Below, one piece after another: positions 8,714 to 17,304 of a stretch of 64,000 nucleotides of DNA. The DNA lies in NCBI RefSeq assembly GCF_027366395.1, contig NZ_CP114771.1:5022001-5086000 (forward strand), written 5' to 3'. Numbering within the stretch: the first letter of the stretch is position 1; every line of letters starts with the position of its first letter. The translations under genes and the position numbers were made by a program. A model generated the notes under the pieces. That model searched no databases. It was not told the DNA's origin and saw only the letters and a list, made by a program, of their open reading frames with translations. This stretch comes from Endozoicomonas sp. GU-1 (lineage in GTDB: Bacteria; Pseudomonadota; Gammaproteobacteria; Pseudomonadales; Endozoicomonadaceae).

Positions 8714-9589
8714 TTAGACCTTGGTCTGAACCCTGATCGGCCTGACCAGCCCCTCCTGGATGGTAGACGCTACCATTACTCCAGCCTGATTGAATATCTG
8801 GCCTCTTACCAGCGCTCTGGCACCGCTGGCATGGGTGCTTTCAATAGAGTGCAGTAACCACTCATCCATCCTGAATGGGCGGTGGAACCACATGGCATGG
8901 TCCAGACTGGCTATTTGAACGGGTTTCTGGAAAGCGGCAGCCCCATGGGGATACATGCTGGTGGGTAAGAACTGAAAGTCTGAGGCATAGGCCAGAAGGT
9001 ATTTATGCAGTCCGGGATTATCGGGCAGTTTTCCATTGGCTCTTATCCAGATTTTATGATGTGGTGCCCTGGTGTCATCTGCCATTGGATCAACCGGGTC
9101 AGCAAAGCGAATCTCAATGGGGGTATCGCTGAGCAGTCGTTTTTGCAGCGGCTTGGGGATCAGGTCGCTGTGCCTTTGAATCAGGGCTTTTTCGCTCAGG
9201 GCTTCGTCCGGGGGTATGACGTGTGGCATCGGGTCCTGATGTTCAAACCCACTTTCGTTTAAATGAAAGGATGCGGACAAATTGAAAATAGGGCGTCCAT
9301 TTTGCACGGCGACTACCCGGCGGGTATTGAAGCTTCTGCCATCGCGAATGCAGTCCACCGTGTAAACAATCGGCTTGCTGCTGTCGCCCTCGCGAAGAAA
9401 ATAGCTATGGAAGGAGTGAACATGACGTTCTGGATCCACCGTCTGCCTTGCCGCAGACAGTGCCTGGCCTAATACCTGGCCACCAAATACCCGCCCCCAA
9501 CCAAGGTCCTGACTCTGGCCCCGGAATATATTGTTTTCAATCGGTTCCAGTTTCAGTTGGTTAATCAGTTCTTCCAGTACATCACTCAT
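8714..9589 (-). CDS. tesB: acyl-CoA thioesterase II
   Basis: 291 residues, close to E. coli TesB (286). It hydrolyses acyl-CoA to free fatty acid and CoA in the cytoplasm using a double hot-dog fold. Visible family motifs are FRGQSQDLGWGRVFGGQV near the N-terminus, VHSFHSYFLREGD, the YASDFQFL segment carrying the catalytic Asp, and DHAMWFHRPF with WLLHSIES near the end. ATG 9589 is chosen over 9610 because it aligns with the E. coli start and has GGAG upstream. The gene is followed by a strong terminator and is probably monocistronic. Confidence 0.93.
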   Translation of the reverse strand: MSDVLEELINQLKLEPIENNIFRGQSQDLGWGRVFGGQVLGQALSAARQTVDPERHVHSFHSYFLREGDSSKPIVYTVDCIRDGRSFNTRRVVAVQNGRPIFNLSASFHLNESGFEHQDPMPHVIPPDEALSEKALIQRHSDLIPKPLQKRLLSDTPIEIRFADPVDPMADDTRAPHHKIWIRANGKLPDNPGLHKYLLAYASDFQFLPTSMYPHGAAAFQKPVQIASLDHAMWFHRPFRMDEWLLHSIESTHASGARALVRGQIFNQAGVMVASTIQEGLVRPIRVQTKV

Positions 9590-9974
9590 CCTGTAACTCC
9601 CTGGCTGCACACCCTTGTTGAGATTGGCGGCAGATATTGTGTTGATGCTTTAGGTTATCGGGTAACAACAGGCCCGCATTTACCCGGTAAAACTGGCGCA
9701 GTTTAAACGCTCAGGCCTGCTTTGCAAATCAGGCTGTACCAGCAGGAAGGATTATTAGCCCATTGCCCGTTATAGCTGATAAATTGTGGGTTTTATGATT
9801 CTGGCCGGTTACACCGGTAAGCTCGGGCTGTTTACGATCAAGCATCTGGCAATATTTCTGGTAAGGGTCCGATGTCATCCAGGTAGTCTATTAGAATGAA
9901 ACTGTAGTCTAATTCTGATAACACATCAGTCCAGATCAATAGCAATGTATTTCCCACCAAGGCCACGGTAACTC
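9590..9974. other. 385-bp intergenic region between divergent tesB and dedA-PAP2 genes
   Basis: Divergent starts imply that promoters for both genes lie here. I found no convincing paired -35/-10 boxes, no long inverted repeat, and no plausible small gene on either strand. Confidence 0.5.
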
Positions 9975-11207
9975 ATGGATAACGCTTATTTTGATGCCAT
10001 TCATATATGGTTACAGCAGAACACTGGCCTGATTGGTCCTGCTGTAGCAATGGTGGCCTGTCTGGAATCACTGGTTGTGGTGGGTATTGTTCTGCCGGGT
10101 GTGGCCCTGCTGTTTGCATTAGCGGCTATTGCCGGGGCGGCTTCCATTTCTATCTATCCAATCCTCCTGTGGGCTTTTCTGGGGGCTGTTGTCGGCGATG
10201 GGGTCAGTTACCTGCTTGGCTATCATTACCACGAGCGAGTCAGGGGCTGGTGGCCATTTCATCGTCATCCCCAATGGTTGGAACGTGGTGAAGATTTCTT
10301 CAGGGAGTATGGTTTTTTAAGCATTGTGATCGGGCGCTTTGTTGGTCCTGTCCGCCCCATCATACCGGCAGTGGCGGGTATGATGGGTATGGTTCCCAGT
10401 TACTTTTTTACCGTTAATATTCTCTCAGCCTTGGCCTGGTCTCCGTTTTACCTGCTTCCGGGTTATCTGACGGGAGCCGCACTTCAGTGGCATGATAAGG
10501 TGCCCGATCAATTGTTGGTTGTGTTGTCAGCGATTACCGGTGTTGCCATCCTGCTTCCGCCATTGCTGATCAGTGCTCATCGTCACTTCAAGCCTCGGTT
10601 TATCGGGTATCTGGTGCTGGTATCAGGGCTGCTTACCTTACTGATTACTGCTCACCGGGCAGGGTTGCTGGAGAGCGTTAATCAAGGTGTTGACCAATGG
10701 CTGAAAGCGGTTCAATTGCCCTGGTTGCAAAAGGTGATGTACTGGGTGGCCCAGATTGGCAGTATTCCTGTTTTGGGTATTGTTTCCGCAGGTGGCTTAT
10801 TCTGGCTTTACCGTTCTAATCGGGTTGCCACTCTGTTCAGTCTGCTTTTTGGTGGTGTATTAATGGTTTGTTCTGTCTGGCTTATCAACGGGCTGGCAGG
10901 CAGTGACAGGTCTGTGACATGGCTTGATCTTTATGCTTTCCCCTCTGTGCATACAACAGTCTTCGTCTATGTACTGTTTTCTTTTGTTGCCTCGGTAGCA
11001 GTAAACCGTCCGTTTAAAGTCCAATGGCTATCGGGGAGTGTTGCTTTGGGGCTGGTGATGATTGACGCTTTTGCCCGGCTGGTTTTGCAGGTTAACTGGT
11101 TTGGCGACGTTATGACGGGGTTGTGCCTTGGTTTATTCTGGGGACTGGTTGCTCTTGCGCTGAAAAGCGGAATCAATGCCCGGAGTAAACGTATTTTTCC
11201 CGTTTGA
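9975..11207 (+). CDS. DedA family membrane protein fused to a degenerate PAP2 domain
   Basis: 410 residues, mostly hydrophobic. The N-terminal 200 residues are a DedA/SNARE-associated domain (VACLESLVVVGIVLPG; GDGVSYLLGYHYHE; GRFVGPVRPIIPAVAG with the conserved FxGPxRP-type motif), the family that moves undecaprenyl phosphate and phospholipids across the inner membrane. The C-terminal half has the topology of a PAP2 phosphatase with FPSVHTT as motif 2. In motif 3 the expected R-x5-H-x3-D reads ARLVLQVNWFGD, so the catalytic His is Asn, and motif 1 is not recognisable. The phosphatase part may therefore be inactive. Its last 35 bp overlap the convergent reductase gene. Confidence 0.85.
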   Translation: MDNAYFDAIHIWLQQNTGLIGPAVAMVACLESLVVVGIVLPGVALLFALAAIAGAASISIYPILLWAFLGAVVGDGVSYLLGYHYHERVRGWWPFHRHPQWLERGEDFFREYGFLSIVIGRFVGPVRPIIPAVAGMMGMVPSYFFTVNILSALAWSPFYLLPGYLTGAALQWHDKVPDQLLVVLSAITGVAILLPPLLISAHRHFKPRFIGYLVLVSGLLTLLITAHRAGLLESVNQGVDQWLKAVQLPWLQKVMYWVAQIGSIPVLGIVSAGGLFWLYRSNRVATLFSLLFGGVLMVCSVWLINGLAGSDRSVTWLDLYAFPSVHTTVFVYVLFSFVASVAVNRPFKVQWLSGSVALGLVMIDAFARLVLQVNWFGDVMTGLCLGLFWGLVALALKSGINARSKRIFPV

Positions 11208-11910
11208 TTTGCCGGGGGGATAACCCTCTGTCTCTGAGCAGGGTCACGCAATCATCAATCATGCCCGGATTTCCGCAGAGATAAACCACATCGTTTTCAG
11301 GGTTCAGGTTGAGGGCGTCAAACTGGTCTTGCACGTGGCCCGTGTACTCATGGTTTACCGTATTTACGGCGGACTCACGGCTTAAACAGGTGCGGTACTT
11401 TAAGTTCGGCAGTTGGGCAAAATCTTCAGAATAAATGCTTTCCTCTCGATACCTGAAACCCTTTACAACGGTGACAGCTGTTCCCTTATCACTAAGCGTT
11501 TTCAACTGCGGAATCATGCTTCGATAGGGGGCAATCCCTGTGCCAGTTCCCACCAGAAGAAGCTGTCCGGGAAAGGTGTCCGGCAGCGTGAGGGCCCCGA
11601 ACGGGCCAGAAATATTCAGTTCGGTTCCGGCAGGGGCTTTCTGGAAAAGCCCGGAAGCAACCCCACCACTGACCAGGCTGAGCGCTATTTGCAGCAGGCC
11701 GGTTGCCTTAAAGTCCTCCGGTGCGTTGGCAATGCTGTAACTTCGTTTATGAAGTTTTCCATCCATCTCAAACTGCAGCTGCACAAACTGTCCGGCAATA
11801 AAATTGAAACTCGCTGCTTCGTCCTGTACCAACTCAAAGCTCAGCTGCAGTGTATTGGCACTGAGCTGTTCAGTCTTAAAGAGTGTTGCAGAGAAAAGAG
11901 AACCGGGCAT
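11173..11910 (-). CDS. ferredoxin/flavodoxin--NADP(+) reductase family protein
   Basis: 245 residues with the two-domain FNR layout. The FAD-binding motif is KRSYSIAN (RxYS) near residue 55. The NAD(P)-ribose loop GTGTGIAPYRS follows near 120, then CGNPGMIDD, and the C-terminus ends in an aromatic-containing EKYVYSGH, like the short bacterial Fpr class. It should shuttle electrons between NADPH and ferredoxin or flavodoxin. It overlaps the end of the convergent DedA gene by 35 bp and lies 13 bp downstream of the RmlD-like gene on the same strand, so the two may form an operon. Confidence 0.88.
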   Translation of the reverse strand: MPGSLFSATLFKTEQLSANTLQLSFELVQDEAASFNFIAGQFVQLQFEMDGKLHKRSYSIANAPEDFKATGLLQIALSLVSGGVASGLFQKAPAGTELNISGPFGALTLPDTFPGQLLLVGTGTGIAPYRSMIPQLKTLSDKGTAVTVVKGFRYREESIYSEDFAQLPNLKYRTCLSRESAVNTVNHEYTGHVQDQFDALNLNPENDVVYLCGNPGMIDDCVTLLRDRGLSPRQIKREKYVYSGH

Positions 11911-11922
11911 TAATGGCTATCC

Positions 11923-12819
11923 TCATGACGTTATTTCAGTGTTACCGCTTTCATAATAGCTTCTGATCATCCGGGCGAGGGCTCCTCTCCAGGGTTTATT
12001 ATGAACGCCAAAGGTACTTAAAATTTTTCGGCAGGAGAGGGTTGCATTGGCTGGTGCCTGAATACCATTACGATCATTCAATTTATCCATACGCAGTTTT
12101 CGGATTTTCAGGTCCTGAAATTGCGATGCCTCAGAAATCACCACCTCGGCAAAGCGGTTTTCAGAGATAGATTCTGCACCAGCGTAATGATAAGTACCCC
12201 AGGGTTCAGCCCCACAGCCCAGTTGCTGGATGATCGCGACAATAACTCTTGCCGCATCGTCGCTGGGGGTCGGGCACCCCTGTTGATCGGATACCACGGC
12301 AACCTCTTGCTCTTTGCTGATCTGGTCCAGTAGGTACTTTAAAAGGTTGGTGCGTCGGTGGCTGATGACCCAGGATAGACGAAGAATGATATGCCTTGGG
12401 CAGCGCTCACTGATTTGCTGTTCTGCCTGCCATCGGCTGGTGGCCAGAACACCGGCAGGATTAGGTATATCTTTTTCGGTATAAGCTTCCTTTTTGTTGC
12501 CATCAAAAATCCGGTAGGTCGAGATATAGACCAGAATGGCCTGCTGTCGGTGGCAACCATCCGCCAGTGTTGCCATGGCATCCCGGTTGATCCGGAAGCA
12601 TTTGGAGGGCTCGTTTTCGGCCTTCACCGGATCGTTATAACCTGCACAGTTGAACACAATATCTGGCTGGTAATTTTTCAGGCAGGCATCAATGGACTCA
12701 GGATTTTCCAGATTTAATTCATCCCTTTTCGGAACGATACAATGGATCTGCTTGTCAAGGAGCAACCGTTGTACTTCCTGGCCGATCAGCCCGGTACCAC
12801 CAATCAATAGTATTTTCAT
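11923..12819 (-). CDS. RmlD-like sugar-nucleotide reductase-fold protein lacking the catalytic Tyr-Lys pair
   Basis: 298 residues from ATG 12819 (a GTG two codons earlier is possible). An extended SDR fold of the dTDP-4-dehydrorhamnose reductase type is seen: GGTGLIGQEVQ nucleotide loop, NCAGYNDPVKAE, YISTYRIFDGNKKEAYTE and a PNPAGV segment. In active RmlD the next residues give the YxxxK pair (as in VYGRTK); here they read VLATSRWQAEQ, so Tyr is Leu and Lys is Arg. It may be a non-catalytic relative, in the manner of MAT2B-type regulators, or bind another ligand. No other rhamnose genes are nearby. Confidence 0.8.
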   Translation of the reverse strand: MKILLIGGTGLIGQEVQRLLLDKQIHCIVPKRDELNLENPESIDACLKNYQPDIVFNCAGYNDPVKAENEPSKCFRINRDAMATLADGCHRQQAILVYISTYRIFDGNKKEAYTEKDIPNPAGVLATSRWQAEQQISERCPRHIILRLSWVISHRRTNLLKYLLDQISKEQEVAVVSDQQGCPTPSDDAARVIVAIIQQLGCGAEPWGTYHYAGAESISENRFAEVVISEASQFQDLKIRKLRMDKLNDRNGIQAPANATLSCRKILSTFGVHNKPWRGALARMIRSYYESGNTEITS

Positions 12820-13064
12820 AAGCACTCGGTCGTTATGAGTTAATGATCACGGGCCATTCAACGCCATTGGATCAATACGGGAAATAGCTCTATTGAAACA
12901 TGAATAAGAGGACTCAGGAAAAGAATTCTCAACGTTGAAAACATTGGCCAGAGTGATTGATGGCAGTAAGGTCTCTGATAAAAGCCGAAGTTATAGTAAG
13001 ATAAGCCACTTATTTCCGTCTATTTTTACATTGATGAACCTTCTGAAATCAGGATCTGCTGACG

Positions 13065-14621
13065 ATGTATCTGGCTGAAGCTCCTGTAGAGCAGCATGAA
13101 GAAGAGCGTATTCTTCTTGTGGATGACAATCCGACCAATTTGCAGGTATTACTGCAAACCCTCAGTGGCCGTGGCTATAAGCTTCTTATTGCCAAGAATG
13201 GAGAGAGTGCTCTCAGGATCGCTGTCAAGGCAAAACCCGCTTTAGTGTTGCTGGATATTATGATGCCCGGCATGGATGGCTATGAGGTCTGCCAACGGCT
13301 GAAGGAAAGCCCGGAAACCCGCAATATAACCGTGATTTTCCTGTCCGCCCTGGATGATACCAAAGACAAGGTCAGGGGCCTGGAAACCGGCGCAGTGGAC
13401 TTTATCTCCAAGCCATTTCAAGCGGAAGAGGTCATTGCCCGGGTACAGACCCAGTTGAAAATCCATAAGCTTGAACAGGCACTTTCCGCGAGAAATCGAC
13501 AGCTGGAGGCTGATAAGGCCCGCATTCTGGAAAGTATGAATGAAGGGATATTCGGCCTTGATCGACTGGGACTGATTACCTTTGCCAACCCGGCAGCCTC
13601 TGCCATGACCGGCTGGTCCATAGAACAACTGACGGGCCAGAACCTGATTCAGTTAATGAAAGGCAGTGAAGATGCCCCATCAGGGCCACTGGCACCGATT
13701 GAGGTATCCCTGGGCAAGGGTGTCAGTAAAACCGTTGAAAATGCCACGTTCCTGCACAGTGACGGTTCGCCGTTTCCGGTGGATTTTTCCTGTACGCCGA
13801 TTATGGAAAACAGTGCCCCCAGTGGCGCAGTGGTTGTGTTCAGGGATATTTCCGAGAAAAAAAGGCAGCAGGAAGCCCTGCAGAAGGCCCTGGATGAACT
13901 GGAAAGCCAGAAAGAGCAGCTGACCCACGTCTCCCGGTTGAGCACCATGGGTGAGATGGCCGCTGGCTTTGCCCACGAGGTAAATCAGCCATTGACCGCG
14001 ATTTCCAATTACGCCCAGGTGGCCAGAAGAATGCTGGCCCGGCTGGAATTGGCCGATGACCTTGGTCTTTCCGAGGCCATGGAAAAAGTCAATACCCAGG
14101 CCCGACGGGCCGGGGAAATCATTGCCCGTATTCGTTCTTTTGTGAAGAAGCCGGACCATGTTCTCGGCAGCGTCGATCCCAACCGGTTGATTCAGGATAC
14201 CTACAAGCTTGCCGAAGTTGACGCCCGTAACAACCACATGGAAATTCATCTGGAGCAGGAAGAGGGGCTTCCGAATGTGAAGGTTGACCCTGTGCAGATC
14301 CAGCAGGTGGCATTGAACCTGATTCGTAATGGCATGGAAGCGATGAGAGATATGGAGACCCGCAGTATCGGTGTCTATGTTCGCACCGAAAAGCTGGATG
14401 ATAACTTTGTCAAAGTGTCGGTCATTGACCGTGGCCATGGTCTGGCAGATGATGCCGAAGAAAAACTGTTTACGCCGTTTTACACCACCAAGGCGGATGG
14501 TATGGGTATTGGGCTGACAGTGTGTCACTCCATTATTCAGTCCCATGGTGGTCGGTTGACATTCCAGCGTCACCCGGAAGGCGGGACGATATTTGAATTT
14601 ACCATGCCGATTGCGGACTGA
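13065..14621 (+). CDS. response regulator-PAS-histidine kinase hybrid sensor
   Basis: 518 residues with no membrane segment, so a cytoplasmic sensor. The receiver domain at residues 15-130 has the acidic pair DD (20-21), phospho-acceptor D64 in LLDIMMPGMDG and the conserved Lys in SKPF (116). A PAS domain follows at about 150-265, ending in VVVFRDISEKK. The HisKA H-box GFAHEVNQPLTAIS puts His at 304 and is of the FixL/DctB-like class. The ATPase domain has LNLIRNGMEAM (N box), DRGHGL and GMGIGL (G boxes). No partner regulator is adjacent; the gene stands alone before proA. The signal sensed is unknown. Confidence 0.9.
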   Translation: MYLAEAPVEQHEEERILLVDDNPTNLQVLLQTLSGRGYKLLIAKNGESALRIAVKAKPALVLLDIMMPGMDGYEVCQRLKESPETRNITVIFLSALDDTKDKVRGLETGAVDFISKPFQAEEVIARVQTQLKIHKLEQALSARNRQLEADKARILESMNEGIFGLDRLGLITFANPAASAMTGWSIEQLTGQNLIQLMKGSEDAPSGPLAPIEVSLGKGVSKTVENATFLHSDGSPFPVDFSCTPIMENSAPSGAVVVFRDISEKKRQQEALQKALDELESQKEQLTHVSRLSTMGEMAAGFAHEVNQPLTAISNYAQVARRMLARLELADDLGLSEAMEKVNTQARRAGEIIARIRSFVKKPDHVLGSVDPNRLIQDTYKLAEVDARNNHMEIHLEQEEGLPNVKVDPVQIQQVALNLIRNGMEAMRDMETRSIGVYVRTEKLDDNFVKVSVIDRGHGLADDAEEKLFTPFYTTKADGMGIGLTVCHSIIQSHGGRLTFQRHPEGGTIFEFTMPIAD

Positions 14622-14697
14622 TAATATGGCTGTTTTGCAGCCTTTTATTGCAGAGAATAAACGATAGTGGTGATGCAAGTTGCCGGGAGAAAAGACA

Positions 14698-15960
14698 TTG
14701 GCTGATCAAGTGACGGAGTACATGCATGGACTGGGCCAGAGAGCCCGGCAGGCCAGTAAGGAGATGGCCGTTGCTGATACTGCGATGAAAAACAGGGCAC
14801 TTCTGGCGATAGCAGACGCACTGGAAGCGGATCGTTCTCAGCTGAAGTTTGTCAATACCCGGGATCTGGACGCTGGCCGGGAGCGTGGGCTTGATGCCGC
14901 CATGCTGGATCGCCTTGAACTGACCGATGCCCGAATTGATACCATGATTGAAGGTCTCCGTCAGGTGGCCGCCCTGCCAGACCCCATCGGCACTATTGAT
15001 GATATGAAGTATGTGCCCAGCGGTATTCAGATAGGCAAAATGCGGGTGCCTCTGGGCGTCATTGGCATTATCTATGAGTCCCGTCCGAACGTCACCGTGG
15101 AAGCAGCAAGCCTGTGTCTGAAATCTGGCAATGCGGTTATTCTCCGTGGAGGCAGTGAGTCCATTCATTCCAATCAGGCTATTGCCCGGTGCATTCAGCA
15201 GGGGCTGGCCCAGGCAGGGCTGCCTGAAGATGCGGTGCAGGTGGTTGAAACTATTGACCGTGCCGCTGTCGGTGTGCTGATCACCATGTCTGAGTATGTC
15301 GATGTGATCGTACCTCGTGGTGGCAAGGGACTGATTGAGCGCATCAGTGCCGACGCCCGGGTACCGGTGATTAAACACCTGGACGGTGTCTGCCATGTCT
15401 ATCTGGATGATCGGGCAGATCACAGCAAGGCCGTCCGGATTGCCATGAATGCAAAAACCCATCGCTATGGTGTGTGCAATGCCATGGAAACGTTGCTGGT
15501 GCATCAGGATGTGGCTCAGCCTTTGCTGCGGGAGCTTTCAGGACTTTATTCCCAGAAGGGTGTTGAGCTGCGGGGATGCCCCGTCACCTGTGAGATTCTG
15601 CCCGGTGCGATAGCAGCAACAGAAGAAGACTGGTCAGAAGAGTATCTTGGCCCTGTTCTGGCCATTAAAGTGGTTCTGGATATGGATGAAGCAATTGCTC
15701 ATATCAATCGCTACGGTTCTCATCATACCGATGCCATCGTCACTGAAGATTTTACCCGTGCCCGCCGCTTTATGCGGGAGGTGGATTCAAGCTCTGTTAT
15801 GGTGAATGCATCCACCCGTTTTGCCGACGGGTTTGAATATGGGCTGGGTGCTGAAATTGGTATCTCTACCGACAAAATCCATGCCCGTGGGCCAGTCGGC
15901 CTGGAAGGGCTGACTTCGCAAAAGTATGTGGTTTTTGGGGATGGCCATATTCGCCAGTGA
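14698..15960 (+). CDS. proA: gamma-glutamyl phosphate reductase
   Basis: Second enzyme of proline synthesis, NADPH-dependent, aldehyde-dehydrogenase fold; about 420 residues against 417 in E. coli. Conserved motifs are [37 protein letters not shown] and the [15 protein letters not shown] segment with the catalytic Cys. The C-terminal [10 protein letters not shown] and [16 protein letters not shown] are also seen. The start is inferred to be TTG 14698 because GGGAG stands at 14685-14689 with suitable spacing; TTG 14680 and ATG 14722 are alternatives. proB is not adjacent. The stop is immediately followed by palindromic repeat copy A, and nadD, which usually follows proA in Pseudomonas, is missing. 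Confidence 0.93.
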   Translation: MADQVTEYMHGLGQRARQASKEMAVADTAMKNRALLAIADALEADRSQLKFVNTRDLDAGRERGLDAAMLDRLELTDARIDTMIEGLRQVAALPDPIGTIDDMKYVPSGIQIGKMRVPLGVIGIIYESRPNVTVEAASLCLKSGNAVILRGGSESIHSNQAIARCIQQGLAQAGLPEDAVQVVETIDRAAVGVLITMSEYVDVIVPRGGKGLIERISADARVPVIKHLDGVCHVYLDDRADHSKAVRIAMNAKTHRYGVCNAMETLLVHQDVAQPLLRELSGLYSQKGVELRGCPVTCEILPGAIAATEEDWSEEYLGPVLAIKVVLDMDEAIAHINRYGSHHTDAIVTEDFTRARRFMREVDSSSVMVNASTRFADGFEYGLGAEIGISTDKIHARGPVGLEGLTSQKYVVFGDGHIRQ

Positions 15961-16125
15961 TAAGTAGTTGGCCAAATGGAATCGTATATTTCTGGCTAAG
16001 TGGGCAGTTGCTATGCAAGGCGCAACGTAGGGAGCATAGCCGTAGCTATGTGACCGGAGTTGCAACGCCGCAGAGTGACTGACAACTTAGTCAGAAATAT
16101 ATGATTTCATTTGGTTAACTACTTA
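15961..16125. repeat. palindromic repeat family, copy A (165 bp)
   Basis: Imperfect inverted arms of about 40 bp start TAAGTAGTTGGCCAAATG and end CATTTGGTTAACTACTTA, with an interior that is also partly palindromic (ATAGCCGTAGCTAT). The same sequence recurs, in either orientation, at 33191-33231 (one arm), 39586-39749 and 42427-42543. It begins directly after the proA stop. The remaining 145 bp to rsfS hold no recognisable gene, so the 310-bp proA-rsfS gap is mainly this element. Confidence 0.88.
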
Positions 16126-16270
16126 CTGCTCTGATAGTGGATTTCCGCCTCTGGAGGGTATCGGGCATTGACTTCTATGATTAATGCTGAGAGCCTGCCC
16201 TGTTTAAATGGCCTGATTCGGCACAGGGTAACAAACCATGCTCTGCCGGATCGTCAATACGAGGTTAATT

Positions 16271-16627
16271 TTGCAGTCTATGCATTCTGATGAGTTAAAA
16301 CAGCTTGTTGTCGAAGCTATTGAAGAAGTAAAAGGTAATGAAATCACCTGTTTGAATGTTTCGGGTCAAACCAGTGTGACCGATTTTATGGTGATTGCCT
16401 GTGGTACCTCCAACCGCCATGTAAAGTCGCTGGCGGATAATGTCATTGAGCAGTGTAAGAAACAGGGTGTTCGACCGTTAGGGGTTGAAGGTCAGGACAA
16501 GTCCGAGTGGGTTCTGGTGGATCTTGGTGATGTCGTTGTCCACCTGATGCTGCCTGCTACCCGCCAGTTCTATGACCTGGAAAGACTTTGGGACAGTGCT
16601 GACCTGGTTGTCGCTGAGCCCTCCTGA
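16271..16627 (+). CDS. rsfS: ribosomal silencing factor RsfS
   Basis: 118 residues. It binds ribosomal protein uL14 and blocks subunit joining in slow growth. Matches include the [19 protein letters not shown] strand-helix, [12 protein letters not shown] and the C-terminal [19 protein letters not shown] 16271 is preferred as start because GAGG stands six bases before it and it aligns with the E. coli start; ATG 16280 is an alternative. The stop overlaps the rlmH start (TGATG), the usual rsfS-rlmH arrangement. Confidence 0.92.
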   Translation: MQSMHSDELKQLVVEAIEEVKGNEITCLNVSGQTSVTDFMVIACGTSNRHVKSLADNVIEQCKKQGVRPLGVEGQDKSEWVLVDLGDVVVHLMLPATRQFYDLERLWDSADLVVAEPS

Positions 16628-17094
16628 TGCGGATTCGGCTGATATCGGTTGGCTCAAAAATGCCGGGTTGGGTTGAAGAGGGCTACAGGGAATACAGTCG
16701 TCGGCTGGGTGCGGACGTGAAACTGGAGCTTGTTGAGATTCCTCTCGGTAAGCGCAGTAAAGGCTCTGATATTAATCGCCTTCAGGAGAAAGAGGCTGGC
16801 CAGATGCTCGCTGCTGTGGGTTCAGGCGACCTGGTGGTCACCATGGAAATTATGGGCAAGGCCTGGAGCACAGAGAAGCTGGCGGACAACATGGGAGCGT
16901 GGCTGCACAGTGGCCGCAACGTCAGTTTACTGGTCGGCGGGCCGGAAGGTTTACATGCATCATGCCTGGCAAAGGCGGATCTCCGCTGGTCATTGTCGCC
17001 ATTAACATTGCCGCACCCGCTGGTCCGGGTTGTGGTGGCTGAGCAGGTTTACAGAGCCTGGAGCATTCTTCACAATCATCCCTACCACAAGTAA
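16627..17094 (+). CDS. rlmH: 23S rRNA pseudouridine1915 N3-methyltransferase RlmH
   Basis: 155 residues, the same length as E. coli RlmH. SPOUT-class methyltransferase that modifies pseudouridine 1915 of 23S rRNA in the assembled ribosome. The SAM-binding knot is formed by [11 protein letters not shown] and [22 protein letters not shown], and the protein ends in the conserved NHPYHK. Its ATG overlaps the rsfS stop by one base, so the two are translationally coupled. A strong terminator follows, which separates this pair from mrdA. Confidence 0.95.
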   Translation: MRIRLISVGSKMPGWVEEGYREYSRRLGADVKLELVEIPLGKRSKGSDINRLQEKEAGQMLAAVGSGDLVVTMEIMGKAWSTEKLADNMGAWLHSGRNVSLLVGGPEGLHASCLAKADLRWSLSPLTLPHPLVRVVVAEQVYRAWSILHNHPYHK

Positions 17095-17174
17095 AACTGA
17101 TGTAACCTTGATTGACGAAGTACTTTCACTCAAGTAAAAGTGAAGGCTAGCTTTCTGGTGAGAGTTTTTATTTG

Positions 17175-17212
17175 AAATGCAGTGTTTTTTCTTGAGAAAC
17201 ACTGCATTTTTT
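17175..17212 (+). terminator. Rho-independent terminator after rlmH
   Basis: 13-bp perfect stem AAATGCAGTGTTT / AAACACTGCATTT with a short loop, followed by T residues, 80 bp past the rlmH stop. Confidence 0.9.
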
Positions 17213-17304
17213 ACGTTTAATATTTGTGTATTAACAGGCTAATGTATCAGTTGATGCATTTAAGAGCAGCCCTTTGACCATACGACTGATGACTGAGATA
17301 TAAC

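Noticed and set aside
15787-16065. Minus-strand frame overlapping the proA end and repeat copy A
   Set aside because: A similar frame (QLRSHSYxYAPYV) appears in repeat copy B; it is a by-product of the repeat, not a gene.
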